The notes: a model not told the origin generated them from the letters alone. A stretch of 64,000 nucleotides of DNA from Cypionkella sinensis (GCF_042646385.1 NZ_JBHRTO010000001.1:682001-746000), one strand, 5' to 3'; shown: positions 1 through 9,483, counted from the stretch's first letter. Numbers and translations: made by a program.

Positions 1-1261
1 GCGTCTTGCCGCGCAGATAGGGATGCAGCGCTTTTGGCAGATCGACCGAGCCATCGGCCTGCTGGCCGTTTTCCAGCACCGCGATCAGGCAGCGCCCCAC
101 CGCAAGGCCCGAGCCATTCAGCGTGGCGACAAACTCGGGCTTGCCACCCGGCACTTTGAAGCGCGCATTCATCCGGCGCGCCTGAAACTGGCCGCAGGTG
201 GAAACGGAAGAGATCTCGCGATATTTGTTCTGCCCCGGCAACCAAGCCTCAAGGTCATGGGTTTTCTGCGCGCCAAACCCCATGTCGCCGGTGCACAGCA
301 CGATCGTGCGATAGGGGATTTCCAGCTTTTCCAGGATCGCCTGCGCGCAATTCGTCATCCGCTCATGCTCGGCAAGCGCGGTGTCGGGCGTGCAGATCGT
401 CACCATCTCGACCTTTTCAAACTGGTGCTGGCGCAACATACCGCTGGTGTCCTTGCCCGCTGACCCGGCTTCCGAGCGGAAGCATTGGGTATGCGCCGTC
501 ATGCGGATCGGCAGCGCCGATTCCTCCAGCACATCGCCCGCAACCGAGTTGGTCAGCGTGACTTCCGAGGTCGGGATCAGCCACCAGCCGTTGGTGGTCT
601 GATAGCTGTCTTCCGCGAATTTCGGCAACTGATTGGTGCCATACATCGCATCTTCCTTGACCAGAACCGGAGTCCAGGTCTCGGTCAGCCCGTGTTCCTC
701 GATATGGGTGTCGAGCATCATCTGCGACAGCGCCCGATGCACGCGGATCACCGCGCCTTTCAGCACCACAAACCGCGCGCCCGAAAGTTTGGCTGCGGTC
801 TCGAAATCCATGCCCGGCTTGACGCCCGCGATGTCGAAATGCTCGCGCGGGGTGAAATCGAAATTGCGCGGATTGCCCCAGCGGCGAATTTCGACGTTGT
901 CATCCTCATCCGCGCCATCGGGCACCTCGGCCAGTGGCAGGTTCGGCAGGCCCATCAACAGATCGCGCAACTCGCGGTCGAACTGCTCGGCCTCGGCCCC
1001 CAATGCCGCCACTTCGGATTTCTTCTCGGCCACCAGCGTGCGCAGGCGGTTGAACTCGGCCTCATCGCCGCGCGCTTTGGCGGCACCAGCCTCTTTCGAG
1101 GCGGCGTTCTGCGCGGCCTGCGCAGTTTCCGAGGCAAGGATCTTGCCGCGCCGCGCTTCGTCCAGTTTCAGGATGGTTGCCGAGATACCCGACAGACCAC
1201 GGCGTTCCAGAGCGGCTTCAAAAGCGGCGGGGTTGTCGCGGATGGCGCGGATATCGTGCAT
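1..1261 (-). CDS. serS: Seryl-tRNA synthetase (3' end cut by window edge)
   Basis: Charges tRNA-Ser with serine in the cytoplasm. Reading down from the ATG at 1261 the frame is open to the window edge (about 420 residues), so only the last few residues are missing. The N-terminal part (about residues 1-110) has the long coiled-coil arm rich in Ala/Glu/Arg. The class II catalytic core follows, with motif 2 (FRSEAGSAGKDTSG, then RQHQFEKVE), the SSVSTCGQFQARR segment and motif 3 (TLNGSGLAVGRCLIAVLENGQ). The gene diverges from the acyltransferase gene to its right across about 290 bases with no other gene. Identification is secure. Confidence 0.97.
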   Translation of the reverse strand, partial: MHDIRAIRDNPAAFEAALERRGLSGISATILKLDEARRGKILASETAQAAQNAASKEAGAAKARGDEAEFNRLRTLVAEKKSEVAALGAEAEQFDRELRDLLMGLPNLPLAEVPDGADEDDNVEIRRWGNPRNFDFTPREHFDIAGVKPGMDFETAAKLSGARFVVLKGAVIRVHRALSQMMLDTHIEEHGLTETWTPVLVKEDAMYGTNQLPKFAEDSYQTTNGWWLIPTSEVTLTNSVAGDVLEESALPIRMTAHTQCFRSEAGSAGKDTSGMLRQHQFEKVEMVTICTPDTALAEHERMTNCAQAILEKLEIPYRTIVLCTGDMGFGAQKTHDLEAWLPGQNKYREISSVSTCGQFQARRMNARFKVPGGKPEFVATLNGSGLAVGRCLIAVLENGQQADGSVDLPKALHPYLRGKT

Positions 1262-1554
1262 GGCTGGCCTCTTGCAATCAGAATGGGCAGGTTATGCCCG
1301 ATTTGGATGCTTAGGGGAAGGGCGGGCGGCCATGGTCGTCAAACATCGCGGCTGGCGCAACTTCAACGGGTTATCAGCGGTTCTGGCTTGCCCGTTGCCG
1401 CAAAAATCTGCGCCCGCGCCTGCAACTTCCGCATCTATGCCGGCGTAACGCTTAGGCTGACCTTGTAGCGCGATTTGTAAACGCAGAGTTGCCGAAGTTG
1501 CTCTAGGTGTGTCGGACAGAATGCGTTAAGCGGGGCAGGGAAGCGGAGCAGGTT

Positions 1555-2475
1555 GTGGCAGAAACGACAGTAAAAGCAGGTTACAGGCGGTCGGTGGACC
1601 TTGCGCGGTTCGTGGCCGCCTTTGGCATCGTGTGGGATCATGCCCGCGCGCCGTATGCTGACATCGGCTATACCGCCCTTGCGCTGTTTCTGGTGCTGAC
1701 TTCATTTCTGGCAGTCGGTTCGTTTGAGCGGTCAGATGGCAAAGGCTTTTGGCTGTCGCGGGCACAGCGTATCGCCCTGCCGTGGCTGTTCTGGTGCGCG
1801 TTTTACTGGGTGGTCTATCATGTGGTGTCGGACGAGCCGTTTCAGCTGCTGTCAGACCCATGGACATTGCTGATCGGCCCTTCCATTCATCTGTGGTTCC
1901 TGCCGTTCGTGATGATCTTTCTGGTCACAATTCCGTGGGTGTCGCGGTTTATCAACAGCCCCGTGCGGATGTATATCGCGGCCACGCTGCTGGTGCTGGT
2001 GTCGATCCCGCTGGGATTGATGCACGCCAAACTGGCCCCGGCGGCTTGGTTCATCAACCCGGAAGGTTTTCCGCAACCGCTGCCGCAATGGTTCTTTTCG
2101 CTGCCGCTGTTCTGGTTTGGCGCCGTTCTGGCGGCGGGCAAGCGCATGGGGCTGGTTTGGCCTGCGCTTGCGGCGGCGGCTGTGGTCAGTGTGGTCTTGT
2201 ATCAGCGCAGCCCGGAATTTGCCTCGGTTCAGATGATCCTTGTGGCGGTGATTTTCGAAGCGATATGGCGGGTAAATATCAAGGGAACCTGGACGACTTG
2301 GCTGGCTGGTTTCGCCTTTGGCATCTACCTTTTGCACCCAGCGACGATGCTGGTGGCGTTCAAGCTGTTTTCCGATACAGTGGACCGCAGTTTTGCCGCA
2401 CTCTTCGCCTTTGCGCTGGCTTGGGCGCTGACGGCGGCCTTTCAGCGGGTGCCGGGGATCAATCGGTTTCTGTAG
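1555..2475 (+). CDS. Acyltransferase 3 family integral membrane protein
   Basis: A polytopic membrane protein of about 306 residues with roughly ten hydrophobic segments. The N-terminal pattern R-S-V-D-L-A-R-F ... W-D-H-A is the Arg/His signature of acyltransferase-3 (OafA/NodX/ExoZ-type) proteins, which acylate surface glycans or lipids; the substrate is unknown. I prefer the GTG at 1555, preceded by a purine-rich AGCGGAGCAGG stretch, over the GTG at 1507, because the extra 16 residues do not look like part of the fold. The 3' end overlaps the convergent tautomerase gene by 17 bases. Confidence 0.75.
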   Translation: MAETTVKAGYRRSVDLARFVAAFGIVWDHARAPYADIGYTALALFLVLTSFLAVGSFERSDGKGFWLSRAQRIALPWLFWCAFYWVVYHVVSDEPFQLLSDPWTLLIGPSIHLWFLPFVMIFLVTIPWVSRFINSPVRMYIAATLLVLVSIPLGLMHAKLAPAAWFINPEGFPQPLPQWFFSLPLFWFGAVLAAGKRMGLVWPALAAAAVVSVVLYQRSPEFASVQMILVAVIFEAIWRVNIKGTWTTWLAGFAFGIYLLHPATMLVAFKLFSDTVDRSFAALFAFALAWALTAAFQRVPGINRFL

Positions 2476-2698
2476 CCGGGGCGACGGCGGCATCCCGATT
2501 GGCGGCTTGCCAAAGCTCGGTCAGTGACTGGCCCTTGCGTCCCCAGTTGTCGGTGTCGATCTCGTCAATCACCACGAAGATATATTCAGGATTGCGGCCG
2601 AGTTCTTTGACCAAAACCTCGGTCATGCCGCGGATCACTGCGCGTTTCTGTTCGACCGTGGCAATGCCTTTGGCGATTTCAACTTTGACATATGGCAT
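2459..2698 (-). CDS. 4-oxalocrotonate tautomerase family protein
   Basis: A 79-residue protein starting MPYVKVEIAKG. After Met removal it would have the catalytic N-terminal proline typical of 4-OT-like tautomerases, and the rest (EQKRAVIRGMTEVLVKELG, then YIFVVIDE) follows the beta-alpha-beta fold of this family. It is about 15 residues longer than classical 62-residue 4-OTs because of a short Ala/Thr-rich C-terminal tail. A longer in-frame start at 2812 exists but would bury the proline, so the ATG at 2698 is chosen. Its physiological substrate cannot be told from the sequence. Confidence 0.85.
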   Translation of the reverse strand: MPYVKVEIAKGIATVEQKRAVIRGMTEVLVKELGRNPEYIFVVIDEIDTDNWGRKGQSLTELWQAANRDAAVAPATETD

Positions 2699-2913
2699 GA
2701 TGGCCTCCGTTTTGACCCGAAAAGGGGCGCGCGACATTCTCGCATAGAACACGATTTGGGATGATCCTGCGGAAATTTCACGCGAAAAGCGCGCACCAGA
2801 CTGGTTTGCCACGCCAAAGCGCTTAGATCGGCGTTGGCTTGCCTATCTAGCCAACCGCAGATAGGGTGCCCGCCGACAAATCCGGGGGAAAACCCCCAAA
2901 TGAGAGGACTTCC

Positions 2914-3246
2914 ATGTTCGTGACCCCCGCTTTCGCGCAAACCGCTGGTGCTGCTGGTGCAGGCTCGGCTTTCGCTTCGTTCCTGCCGCTGGTTCTGATC
3001 TTCGCGATCATGTATTTTCTGCTGATCCGTCCGCAGCAAAAGAAAATGAAAGACCTCAAGGCGATGGTTGATGGCTTGCGCCGTGGCGATCAGGTGCTGA
3101 CCCAAGGCGGCATCATTGGCAAAGTCAGCAAAGTGGGCGATGATGGTATCCTTGAAGTGGAAATCGCCGAAGGTGTGAAGGTGAAAATGCCGCGCCACAC
3201 CATCGCGCAGGTGATGAACAAGACCGAGCCTGCAAAAACCGCGTGA
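2914..3246 (+). CDS. yajC: Preprotein translocase subunit YajC
   Basis: A 110-residue single-pass inner membrane protein that accompanies SecDF in the holotranslocon. One hydrophobic helix (FLPLVLIFAIMYFLLI, about residues 24-39) is followed by the hallmark RPQQKKMKD and then the cytoplasmic SH3-like part with LRRGDQVLTQGGIIGKV. The ATG at 2914 has a GAGAGGA ribosome-binding site at proper distance; the upstream in-frame start at 2866 does not fit the family N-terminus. First gene of a yajC-secD-secF operon. Confidence 0.95.
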   Translation: MFVTPAFAQTAGAAGAGSAFASFLPLVLIFAIMYFLLIRPQQKKMKDLKAMVDGLRRGDQVLTQGGIIGKVSKVGDDGILEVEIAEGVKVKMPRHTIAQVMNKTEPAKTA

Positions 3247-3303
3247 TGTTCTGGCCCATCGGCCAGTTTTCGATGATCCCGACCCCAAACTGAGACACAC
3301 ATC

Positions 3304-4971
3304 ATGCTTTATTCGCCGCTGTGGAAGCGCCTTCTGATCCTTGCGCTGTGCGCTTGGGGTATCGTTGGCGCGCTTCCCAACCTGTTCTACACACAAGTCG
3401 AGGCGCATAATGACGCGGCCACCGCGATAGAGGCCAGCGCCGGGGCTGCGACGCCCGAGCAAACGGCGGCCTTGGCGGAATGGCCGTCGTTCTTGCCGAG
3501 CAATCTGGTCAATCTGGGTCTGGATTTGCGCGGCGGCGCGCATCTGCTGGCCGAGGTGCAGGTGGCGGATGTCTATGCCCAACGCATCGACAGCCTGTGG
3601 CCGGAAGTGCGCGACGCCTTGCGTGATGTGCGCGATCAGGTGGGTGCGGTGCGGCGGATGCCTTCGGTGCCGGGTGTGCTGCGGGTGTCGGTGGGCAATG
3701 CCGATGGCATGGCGGCTGCGGTGGCCAAGGTGCAGGCCTTGGCCTCGCCGGTGGCCAGCCTGACCGGGGTGGGCCAGAAGGATCTGGAAGTCAGCGCCGA
3801 GGGGCAAGAAATTGTCGTGCAACTGTCCGAGCCCGAGCGGGTGGCGACTGATACCCGCACCATGCAGCAAAGCCTCGAGATCATCCGCCGCCGCGTCGAT
3901 GCAGTGGGCACGCGCGAGCCGACGATTCAGCGCGAAGGCACCGACCGGATTTTGATCCAGGTGCCGGGTTTGGGATCGGCCGCCGAGTTGAAGGCGATCA
4001 TCGGCACCACCGCAAAGCTGACCTTCAACACCGTGGTGGGGCGCACGACCAATCCTGCAACCGATCCGGGGCCGCGCAATTCGCTGCTGGCTGCTGCCGA
4101 TGAAAAGGATGTCTATTACATCGTCGCCGATGAGCCGGTGGTGTCGGGCGAGGAGTTGACCGATGCACAGCCGTCGTTCGATCAGAACGGGCGGCCTGCG
4201 GTCAGTTTCAAATTCAACGTCTCGGGCGCGCGGAAGTTCGGCGAATACACCTCGGCCAACATTGGCCAGCCGTTTGCCATCGTGCTGGATGACAAGGTGA
4301 TCTCGGCCCCGACGATCCAGAGCGCCATTCAGGGTGGCTCGGGCATCATCACCGGCAATTTCACGCTCGACGAGTCAACCAATCTGGCAGTTTTGCTGCG
4401 GGCAGGCGCCTTGCCCGCCAAGATGAACTTCCTGGAAGAGCGCACGATTGGCCCGGAACTGGGTCAGGACAGCATTGATGCCGGCAAAACCGCCGCGATC
4501 ATCGGCATCGTGGCGGTGTCGCTGTTCATGTTGGCGTCCTATGGCCTATTCGGACTGTTCGCCAATATTGCGCTGATGATCAACATGGCGCTGATTTTCG
4601 CGGTGCTGTCGGCGATTGGCGGCACGCTGACCCTGCCAGGTATCGCCGGGATCGTGCTGACCATTGGTATGGCGGTGGATGCCAACGTGCTGGTCTATGA
4701 ACGCATCCGCGAGGAATTGCGGATACACAAGACCACAGCGCGGGCGATCGAGATTGGCTACGAACGTGCAATGTCGGCGATTGTCGATGCCAACATCACC
4801 ACGCTGATCACCGCGGCCGTGCTGTTCTTCCTTGGTGCAGGCCCTGTGCGAGGATTTGCAGTCACTTTGGGCATCGGGATCATCACCTCGGTATTCACGG
4901 CATTGTGGGTGACGCGTTTGATCATCTCGATCTGGTTCAACTGGCGTAAGCCCAAAGAAATCGTGGTGTAA
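3304..4971 (+). CDS. secD: Protein translocase subunit SecD
   Basis: A 555-residue inner membrane protein that, with SecF, uses the proton motive force to pull secreted proteins through SecYEG. The sequence shows an N-terminal membrane helix, LGLDLRGGAHLLAEV (the D1 motif) after about residue 75, a large periplasmic domain with ISAPTIQSAIQGGSGIITG, and a C-terminal set of five membrane helices containing GMAVDANVLVYERIREELR, the family signature around D4. The length is close to other alphaproteobacterial SecD proteins. It starts 57 bases after yajC and is 11 bases from secF, so the three are one transcription unit. Confidence 0.97.
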   Translation: MLYSPLWKRLLILALCAWGIVGALPNLFYTQVEAHNDAATAIEASAGAATPEQTAALAEWPSFLPSNLVNLGLDLRGGAHLLAEVQVADVYAQRIDSLWPEVRDALRDVRDQVGAVRRMPSVPGVLRVSVGNADGMAAAVAKVQALASPVASLTGVGQKDLEVSAEGQEIVVQLSEPERVATDTRTMQQSLEIIRRRVDAVGTREPTIQREGTDRILIQVPGLGSAAELKAIIGTTAKLTFNTVVGRTTNPATDPGPRNSLLAAADEKDVYYIVADEPVVSGEELTDAQPSFDQNGRPAVSFKFNVSGARKFGEYTSANIGQPFAIVLDDKVISAPTIQSAIQGGSGIITGNFTLDESTNLAVLLRAGALPAKMNFLEERTIGPELGQDSIDAGKTAAIIGIVAVSLFMLASYGLFGLFANIALMINMALIFAVLSAIGGTLTLPGIAGIVLTIGMAVDANVLVYERIREELRIHKTTARAIEIGYERAMSAIVDANITTLITAAVLFFLGAGPVRGFAVTLGIGIITSVFTALWVTRLIISIWFNWRKPKEIVV

Positions 4972-4982
4972 GGAGAAAACTC

Positions 4983-5960
4983 ATGGCTTGGCGTTTGCGA
5001 CTTGCACCCGAGAAAACCAATTTTGACTTTTTCCGCCATCAATGGCTGACCTTCGGCGGCTCTGTGGTGCTGATGCTGGCGGCGTTCCTGTTCTGGGGCA
5101 CCGAGGGGCTGAACTACGGCATCGACTTCAAGGGCGGCACCACCTTGCGCACAGACTCGACGCAGCCGATTGATGTCGGCGCCTACCGAACGGCGCTGGA
5201 GGGTCAGCCGGTGGGGGATGTGGTGATCACAGAGGTGTTTGACCCCTCGTTTCGCGCCGATCAGCATGTGGCGATGATCCGGCTGTCATCCGTGGAATCG
5301 GACCAAGCGGTTAGCGAATCCGAACTTGCGTCAGTAAAATCGGCTCTGACCAAGCTGGACCCCGGCATCAAGTTTGTCTCGGAAGAAACCGTTGGGCCGA
5401 AGGTCTCGGGCGAATTGGTTTACACTTCGATCCTCGCGATGACCGTGACCTCGATTGGCATCATGCTGTATATCTGGATGCGGTTCGAATGGCAGTTTGC
5501 CTTGGGCGGCGTGCTGGCGCTGCTGCACGACGTGTTCATCACGGTCGGCATTTTCGCGTTCTTCCAGATCAAGTTTGACCTTACCATCGTGGCGGCCTTG
5601 CTGACCATTTTGGGCTATTCGATCAACGATACAGTGGTGGTGTTTGACCGACTTCGGGAAAACCTTGTGAAATACAAGACCATGCCGCTGCGCGATGTGA
5701 TGAACCTGTCGGTGAACGAAACCCTCAGCCGGACGCTGATGACCTCGATCACCACCTTGATTGCGGTGGGGTCGATGATGGTGTTTGGCGGCGATGTGAT
5801 CCGGGGCTTTTCGTTTGCGATCTTCATGGGCGTGCTGCTGGGGACCTATTCCTCGGTTTATGTCGCCAAGAACATCGTGCTGATGATCGGCTTGGACCGC
5901 AGCGAAAAGCCGAAGAATGGCAAGCCTTCGGACCATGAATTCGCCAATATCGACGCCTGA
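4983..5960 (+). CDS. secF: Protein translocase subunit SecF
   Basis: A 325-residue partner of SecD in the export motor. It has an N-terminal helix, the motif LNYGIDFKGGTTLR, a short periplasmic domain and a C-terminal membrane bundle with the GYSINDTVVVFDRLREN signature and MTSITTLIAV. A GGAGAAAACTC ribosome-binding region separates it from secD by only 11 bases. Its stop codon lies one base before the preferred start of the next gene. Confidence 0.97.
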   Translation: MAWRLRLAPEKTNFDFFRHQWLTFGGSVVLMLAAFLFWGTEGLNYGIDFKGGTTLRTDSTQPIDVGAYRTALEGQPVGDVVITEVFDPSFRADQHVAMIRLSSVESDQAVSESELASVKSALTKLDPGIKFVSEETVGPKVSGELVYTSILAMTVTSIGIMLYIWMRFEWQFALGGVLALLHDVFITVGIFAFFQIKFDLTIVAALLTILGYSINDTVVVFDRLRENLVKYKTMPLRDVMNLSVNETLSRTLMTSITTLIAVGSMMVFGGDVIRGFSFAIFMGVLLGTYSSVYVAKNIVLMIGLDRSEKPKNGKPSDHEFANIDA

Positions 5961-5961
5961 C

Positions 5962-6315
5962 ATGCGCCTGACCGAGATCACCTATGGCGCGGCTTTGGCG
6001 ATAGAGGGCTATGGGCCGGGGTTTTTCCGCGTCGGCACCCATATCCTGCGCGGGCCAAGCCTGATCACGCCTTGGGATGCCGGGGCTTGGGGCGGCATTG
6101 CCGACACCGCCGCGCCATTGTCGCTGGCGGGCAAGATCGACGTTTTGCTGTTGGGGCTGGGCGCGGATATCGCCGTGGTGCCGCGCGCCTTTCGCGAAGC
6201 GCTTGAGGCGCAGGGCATTGGTGTTGAGCCGATGAACACCCCCGCCGCCTGCCGCACTTATAACGTGCTGCTGGGCGAGGGGCGGCGGATCGCGGCGGCA
6301 GTCCTGCCGGTTTAA
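5962..6315 (+). CDS. Mth938-like domain-containing protein
   Basis: A soluble 117-residue protein starting MRLTEITYGAALAIEGYGPGFFRVG. The order of segments (GYGPGFFRV, then VLLLGLGADI, REALEAQGIGVEPMNTPAACRTYNVLLGEGRRIAAAVLPV) matches the Mth938/NDUFAF3-like family, small proteins of unclear biochemical role that in mitochondria assist complex I assembly. The gene follows secF directly, an arrangement I recognise from other Rhodobacterales. Alternative in-frame ATGs at 5935 and 5917 would overlap secF; the start at 5962 begins where the conserved domain begins, and the choice is not certain. Confidence 0.82.
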   Translation: MRLTEITYGAALAIEGYGPGFFRVGTHILRGPSLITPWDAGAWGGIADTAAPLSLAGKIDVLLLGLGADIAVVPRAFREALEAQGIGVEPMNTPAACRTYNVLLGEGRRIAAAVLPV

Positions 6316-6320
6316 GCGCA

Positions 6321-6347
6321 GCCGCCCCAGATCAACTCCGGGGCGGC
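6321..6347. terminator. Hairpin between convergent genes
   Basis: An 8-bp perfect stem (GCCGCCCC / GGGGCGGC) with an 11-base loop lies between the stop of the Mth938-like gene and the stop of the convergent aldo/keto reductase. There is no strong U tract on either side. It is likely to serve as a shared transcript end. Confidence 0.6.
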
Positions 6348-6354
6348 GTTGCGA

Positions 6355-7347
6355 TCACCACAGATGATGCACTTCGGGCGCGATCAAGCGCGTGTAAATC
6401 TCGCGCGCTTTCGCCATCGTGGCGGCGGGCAGCGGGGCGAGTGCATCTGCCTTGGCATTGGCCGCGGCCTGCGCGGGCGATTTCGCGCCGGGGATCACCA
6501 CCGTCACCGCGTCTTCCATCAGAATCCAGCGCAGCGCGAATTCGGCCATGCTGGCCCCTTGCGGCACCAGCGGGCGCAATTCCTCAACCGCCTGCAAAGC
6601 GATGTCATAGGGCACGCCTGAGAAAGTCTCGCCCTTGTCGAACGCCTCGCCATTGCGGTTGAAGGCGCGGTGATCATCGGCGGCAAACTGGCTTTGCGCG
6701 GTCATTTTCCCGGTCAGCAGGCCCGAGGCCAGCGGCACCCGCACGATGACGGCGACGTTCTGCGCCTTGGCCGCCTGAAAAAATGCCTCGGCGGGGCGCT
6801 GGCGGAACAGGTTGTAGATGATCTGCACCGAGACCACGCCGGGGTTCTTGATCGCCGTCATCGCCTCGGCAATGGTTTCCACCGACACACCATAGGCGGC
6901 AATCTTGCCCTTGGCCTTGATCGCTTCCAGTGCCGCAAACATCTCGGGGTTGGCATAAACCGGGGTCGGCGGGCAGTGCAATTGCACAAGGTCGAGACAC
7001 TCGACGCCAAGGTTCTGCAAGGAACGGTCGATAAACGCCTCGATCGCCGCGCCGGTATAGGCTTCGGCCACATGCGGGTTCAGCCGCCGCCCGGCTTTGG
7101 TGGCGACAAACGGGCGCGCGCCGCCGCGTTCGGCCAGAACCTCGCGGATGATCCGTTCCGAACGGCCATCGCCATAGACATCGGCGGTGTCGATAAAGCT
7201 GACGCCGGCATCAAGGCTGGCGTGCAGCGCGGCCTTGGCATCCTGCAGCGAGACCTCGCCCCAGGTGCCGCCGATGGCCCAAGCACCAAAGCCAAGTCGG
7301 GTGGTGGTTTTGCCGGTGCGGCCGAATGTGGTGGTGGAAAGGGTCAT
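6355..7347 (-). CDS. Aldo/keto reductase
   Basis: A 330-residue NADPH-dependent oxidoreductase of the AKR superfamily. The sequence begins MTLSTTTFGRTGKTTTRLGFGAWAIGG and shows the tetrad regions in order: the FIDTADVYGDGRSE motif with Asp and Tyr, Lys in FVATKAGR, and His in DLVQLHCPP. Later segments (VIIPGAKSPAQAAANAKA) form the cofactor-binding loop. The ATG at 7347 is preceded by AGGAGACTTCT on the coding strand. It sits alone on the minus strand between the secDF and ccm operons, so context does not suggest a substrate. The closest type seems to be the YajO/Tas-like general AKRs. Confidence 0.9.
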   Translation of the reverse strand: MTLSTTTFGRTGKTTTRLGFGAWAIGGTWGEVSLQDAKAALHASLDAGVSFIDTADVYGDGRSERIIREVLAERGGARPFVATKAGRRLNPHVAEAYTGAAIEAFIDRSLQNLGVECLDLVQLHCPPTPVYANPEMFAALEAIKAKGKIAAYGVSVETIAEAMTAIKNPGVVSVQIIYNLFRQRPAEAFFQAAKAQNVAVIVRVPLASGLLTGKMTAQSQFAADDHRAFNRNGEAFDKGETFSGVPYDIALQAVEELRPLVPQGASMAEFALRWILMEDAVTVVIPGAKSPAQAAANAKADALAPLPAATMAKAREIYTRLIAPEVHHLW

Positions 7348-7446
7348 AGAAGTCTCCTGTTTGCGGGCAATATAGGTGGGTGCGCGGGAAAGGCCATGCT
7401 GTCGCAGGGCCTTTTCGCATCCGCTGCGATGGGTTAGGGGTAAGTC

Positions 7447-8082
7447 ATGGAGATGCAGGTGCGTGATCTTGCCGTGGCGCGTGGTGGTGTGACGGTGTTG
7501 CAAGGGGTGACGTTTCGGCTGGCTCCGGGGCGGGCCTTGGTGCTGCGCGGCCCGAATGGCATCGGCAAGACCACGCTGCTGCGCACTTTGGCAGGGTTGC
7601 AGCCACCTGTCGCGGGCGCAGTGACGGTGCCGTCCGAGGCTGTGGCTTATGGCGCGCATGCCGATGGCGTCAAGGCGGTGCTGACGGTGGCCGAGAATCT
7701 GGCGTTTTGGGCAGCAGCCTACGGCACGCATCAGGTGGCGGCGGCGATGGATGCGATGAATTTGCAAGGCTTGGTCCATCGGCGGGCGGCGCATCTGTCG
7801 GCAGGGCAAAAGCGGCGGCTGGGTCTGGCGCGGCTGTTGGTGACGGGGCGGCCGATCTGGCTGCTGGACGAGCCGACGGTGTCGCTGGATACCGCCTCGG
7901 TCGCGCTGTTCGCGGGTGTGGTGGCGCGGCATCTCAGCGCGGGCGGATCGGCGCTGATCGCCAGCCATATTGATCTGGGGCTAGAGGCCGAGGTGCTGGA
8001 TCTGACCCCGTTCAAGGCGCAGCCGGGTCACGCGCTGGCGGGCAAGGCTTTGGCCGGTGCGTTTGATGAGGCCCTCGAATGA
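7447..8082 (+). CDS. ccmA: Heme exporter ATP-binding protein CcmA
   Basis: A 211-residue ABC ATPase of the CcmABCD complex that releases holo-CcmE during cytochrome c maturation. Walker A is GPNGIGKTTLLRTLAG, the signature is HLSAGQKRRLGLARLLV, and Walker B is PIWLLDEPTVSLD. A conserved ISH-loop follows (ALIASHIDLGLEAEVLDL). The stop overlaps the ccmB start by 4 bases (ATGA), so the two are translationally coupled. First gene of ccmABCDG. Confidence 0.96.
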   Translation: MEMQVRDLAVARGGVTVLQGVTFRLAPGRALVLRGPNGIGKTTLLRTLAGLQPPVAGAVTVPSEAVAYGAHADGVKAVLTVAENLAFWAAAYGTHQVAAAMDAMNLQGLVHRRAAHLSAGQKRRLGLARLLVTGRPIWLLDEPTVSLDTASVALFAGVVARHLSAGGSALIASHIDLGLEAEVLDLTPFKAQPGHALAGKALAGAFDEALE

Positions 8083-8735
8083 TCGCGCTTTTGCTGCGCG
8101 ATCTGCGGCTTGCGATGCGGGCGGGTGGCGGCTTTGGTCTGGCGCTGGCGTTCTTTCTGCTGGTCGCGGTGATCGTGCCTTTGGGTGTCGGGCCAGAGCC
8201 TGCGGTGCTGGCCAAGATCGCACCGGGGATCCTATGGGTGGGCGCGCTGCTGGCCTGTCTGTTGTCGCTCGACCGTATTTTCGCGCTGGATTACGAGGAT
8301 GGCAGCCTTGATCTGCTGGCGACCTCGCCAATGCCGCTGGAGGCGGTGGTGGCGGTGAAATCCGGCGCGCATTGGCTGGTGACGGGGCTGCCCTTGGTGG
8401 CGGTGTCGCCCGTGCTGGGGCTGCTGTTGAACCTGCCGGTTTCGGGCTATCTGTGGCTGGTGGTGTCTTTGGCGCTGGGAACGCCTGCGCTGTCGGTGAT
8501 CGGGGCGTTTGGCGCGGCCTTGACGGTGGCGGTCAAGCGCGGTGGCTTGTTGATGAGCCTGCTGGTGCTGCCGCTTTACATGCCGACGCTGATTTTCGGT
8601 GCCGAAGTTGTGAAGCGCGGCGCGCTGGGTTTGGCGGTAGGCACACCTTTGGCGCTGCTGGCGGGGATCACGGCGGGGGCGGTGGCGCTGTTGCCGTTCG
8701 CCTCGGCTGCGGCGATCCGCGTCAATCTGCGGTAG
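8079..8735 (+). CDS. ccmB: Heme exporter membrane protein CcmB
   Basis: A 218-residue inner membrane protein with six hydrophobic segments, the permease partner of CcmA. It begins MIALLLRDLRLAMRAGGGFGLALAFFLLV, and FALDYEDGSLDLLATSPMPLEAVV is the characteristic cytoplasmic loop. The short spacing to ccmC and the ATGA overlap with ccmA show an operon. Confidence 0.95.
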   Translation: MIALLLRDLRLAMRAGGGFGLALAFFLLVAVIVPLGVGPEPAVLAKIAPGILWVGALLACLLSLDRIFALDYEDGSLDLLATSPMPLEAVVAVKSGAHWLVTGLPLVAVSPVLGLLLNLPVSGYLWLVVSLALGTPALSVIGAFGAALTVAVKRGGLLMSLLVLPLYMPTLIFGAEVVKRGALGLAVGTPLALLAGITAGAVALLPFASAAAIRVNLR

Positions 8736-8742
8736 GGCGAGA

Positions 8743-9483
8743 ATGAGGATGAGGATGTCGATCTGGGAATATGCGAACCCCAAGCGGTTCATGCAGACCT
8801 CGGGCCTGCTGTTGCCTTGGGTGACGGCGGCGGCGGTGCTGTGCCTTGTGGTTGGGCTGATCTGGGGAGCGTTTTTCACGCCGGATGCCGACAAGTTCGG
8901 ATCAACGGTGAAGATCATCTATCTGCATGTGCCGGCTGCGATGATGGCGATTTCGGCTTGGATGATGATGCTGGTGGCCTCGCTGATATGGCTGATCCGG
9001 CGGCACCATGTCAGCGCCTTGTCGGCCAAGGCGGCGGCGCCTGTGGGGTTGACCTTTACGTTGATCGGGCTGGTGACGGGGGCGATCTGGGGGCAGCCGA
9101 TGTGGGGGACGTGGTGGGCTTGGGATCCGCGGCTGACCTCGTTCCTGATCCTCGCGCTGTTCTATCTGGGCTATATTGCGCTGTGGGAGGCGGTTGAAGA
9201 CCCCGACACCGCCGCCGATTTGACCAGCGTTTTGTGCATTGTCGGTTCGGTATTTGCATTTCTGTCGCGCTATGCGGTGCTGTTCTGGAACCAAGGGCTG
9301 CATCAGGGCGCGAGCCTGTCGCTGGACCGCGAAGAGCACGTGGCGGATGTCTATTCCACCCCGCTTTACGTCTGCATCGCGGGCTTTATCCTGTTGTTCG
9401 TAACCTTGGTGCTGATCCGCACCCGGACCGAAATCCGCGCCCGCCGCGTGCAGGCACTGTTGTCGCGGGAGAGGTTGGCATGA
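8743..9483 (+). CDS. ccmC: Heme transporter/ligase protein CcmC
   Basis: A 246-residue membrane protein with six helices that presents heme to CcmE. The tryptophan-rich WWD signature is plain (GTWWAWDPRLTSFLILALFYLGY), and the flanking His residues that bind heme are in HVPAAMMAI and the later RYAVLFWNQGLHQGASLSL. The start is one of three nearby ATGs (8743, 8749, 8755); the first has GGGCGAGA upstream and is kept. The stop overlaps the ccmD start. Confidence 0.95.
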   Translation: MRMRMSIWEYANPKRFMQTSGLLLPWVTAAAVLCLVVGLIWGAFFTPDADKFGSTVKIIYLHVPAAMMAISAWMMMLVASLIWLIRRHHVSALSAKAAAPVGLTFTLIGLVTGAIWGQPMWGTWWAWDPRLTSFLILALFYLGYIALWEAVEDPDTAADLTSVLCIVGSVFAFLSRYAVLFWNQGLHQGASLSLDREEHVADVYSTPLYVCIAGFILLFVTLVLIRTRTEIRARRVQALLSRERLA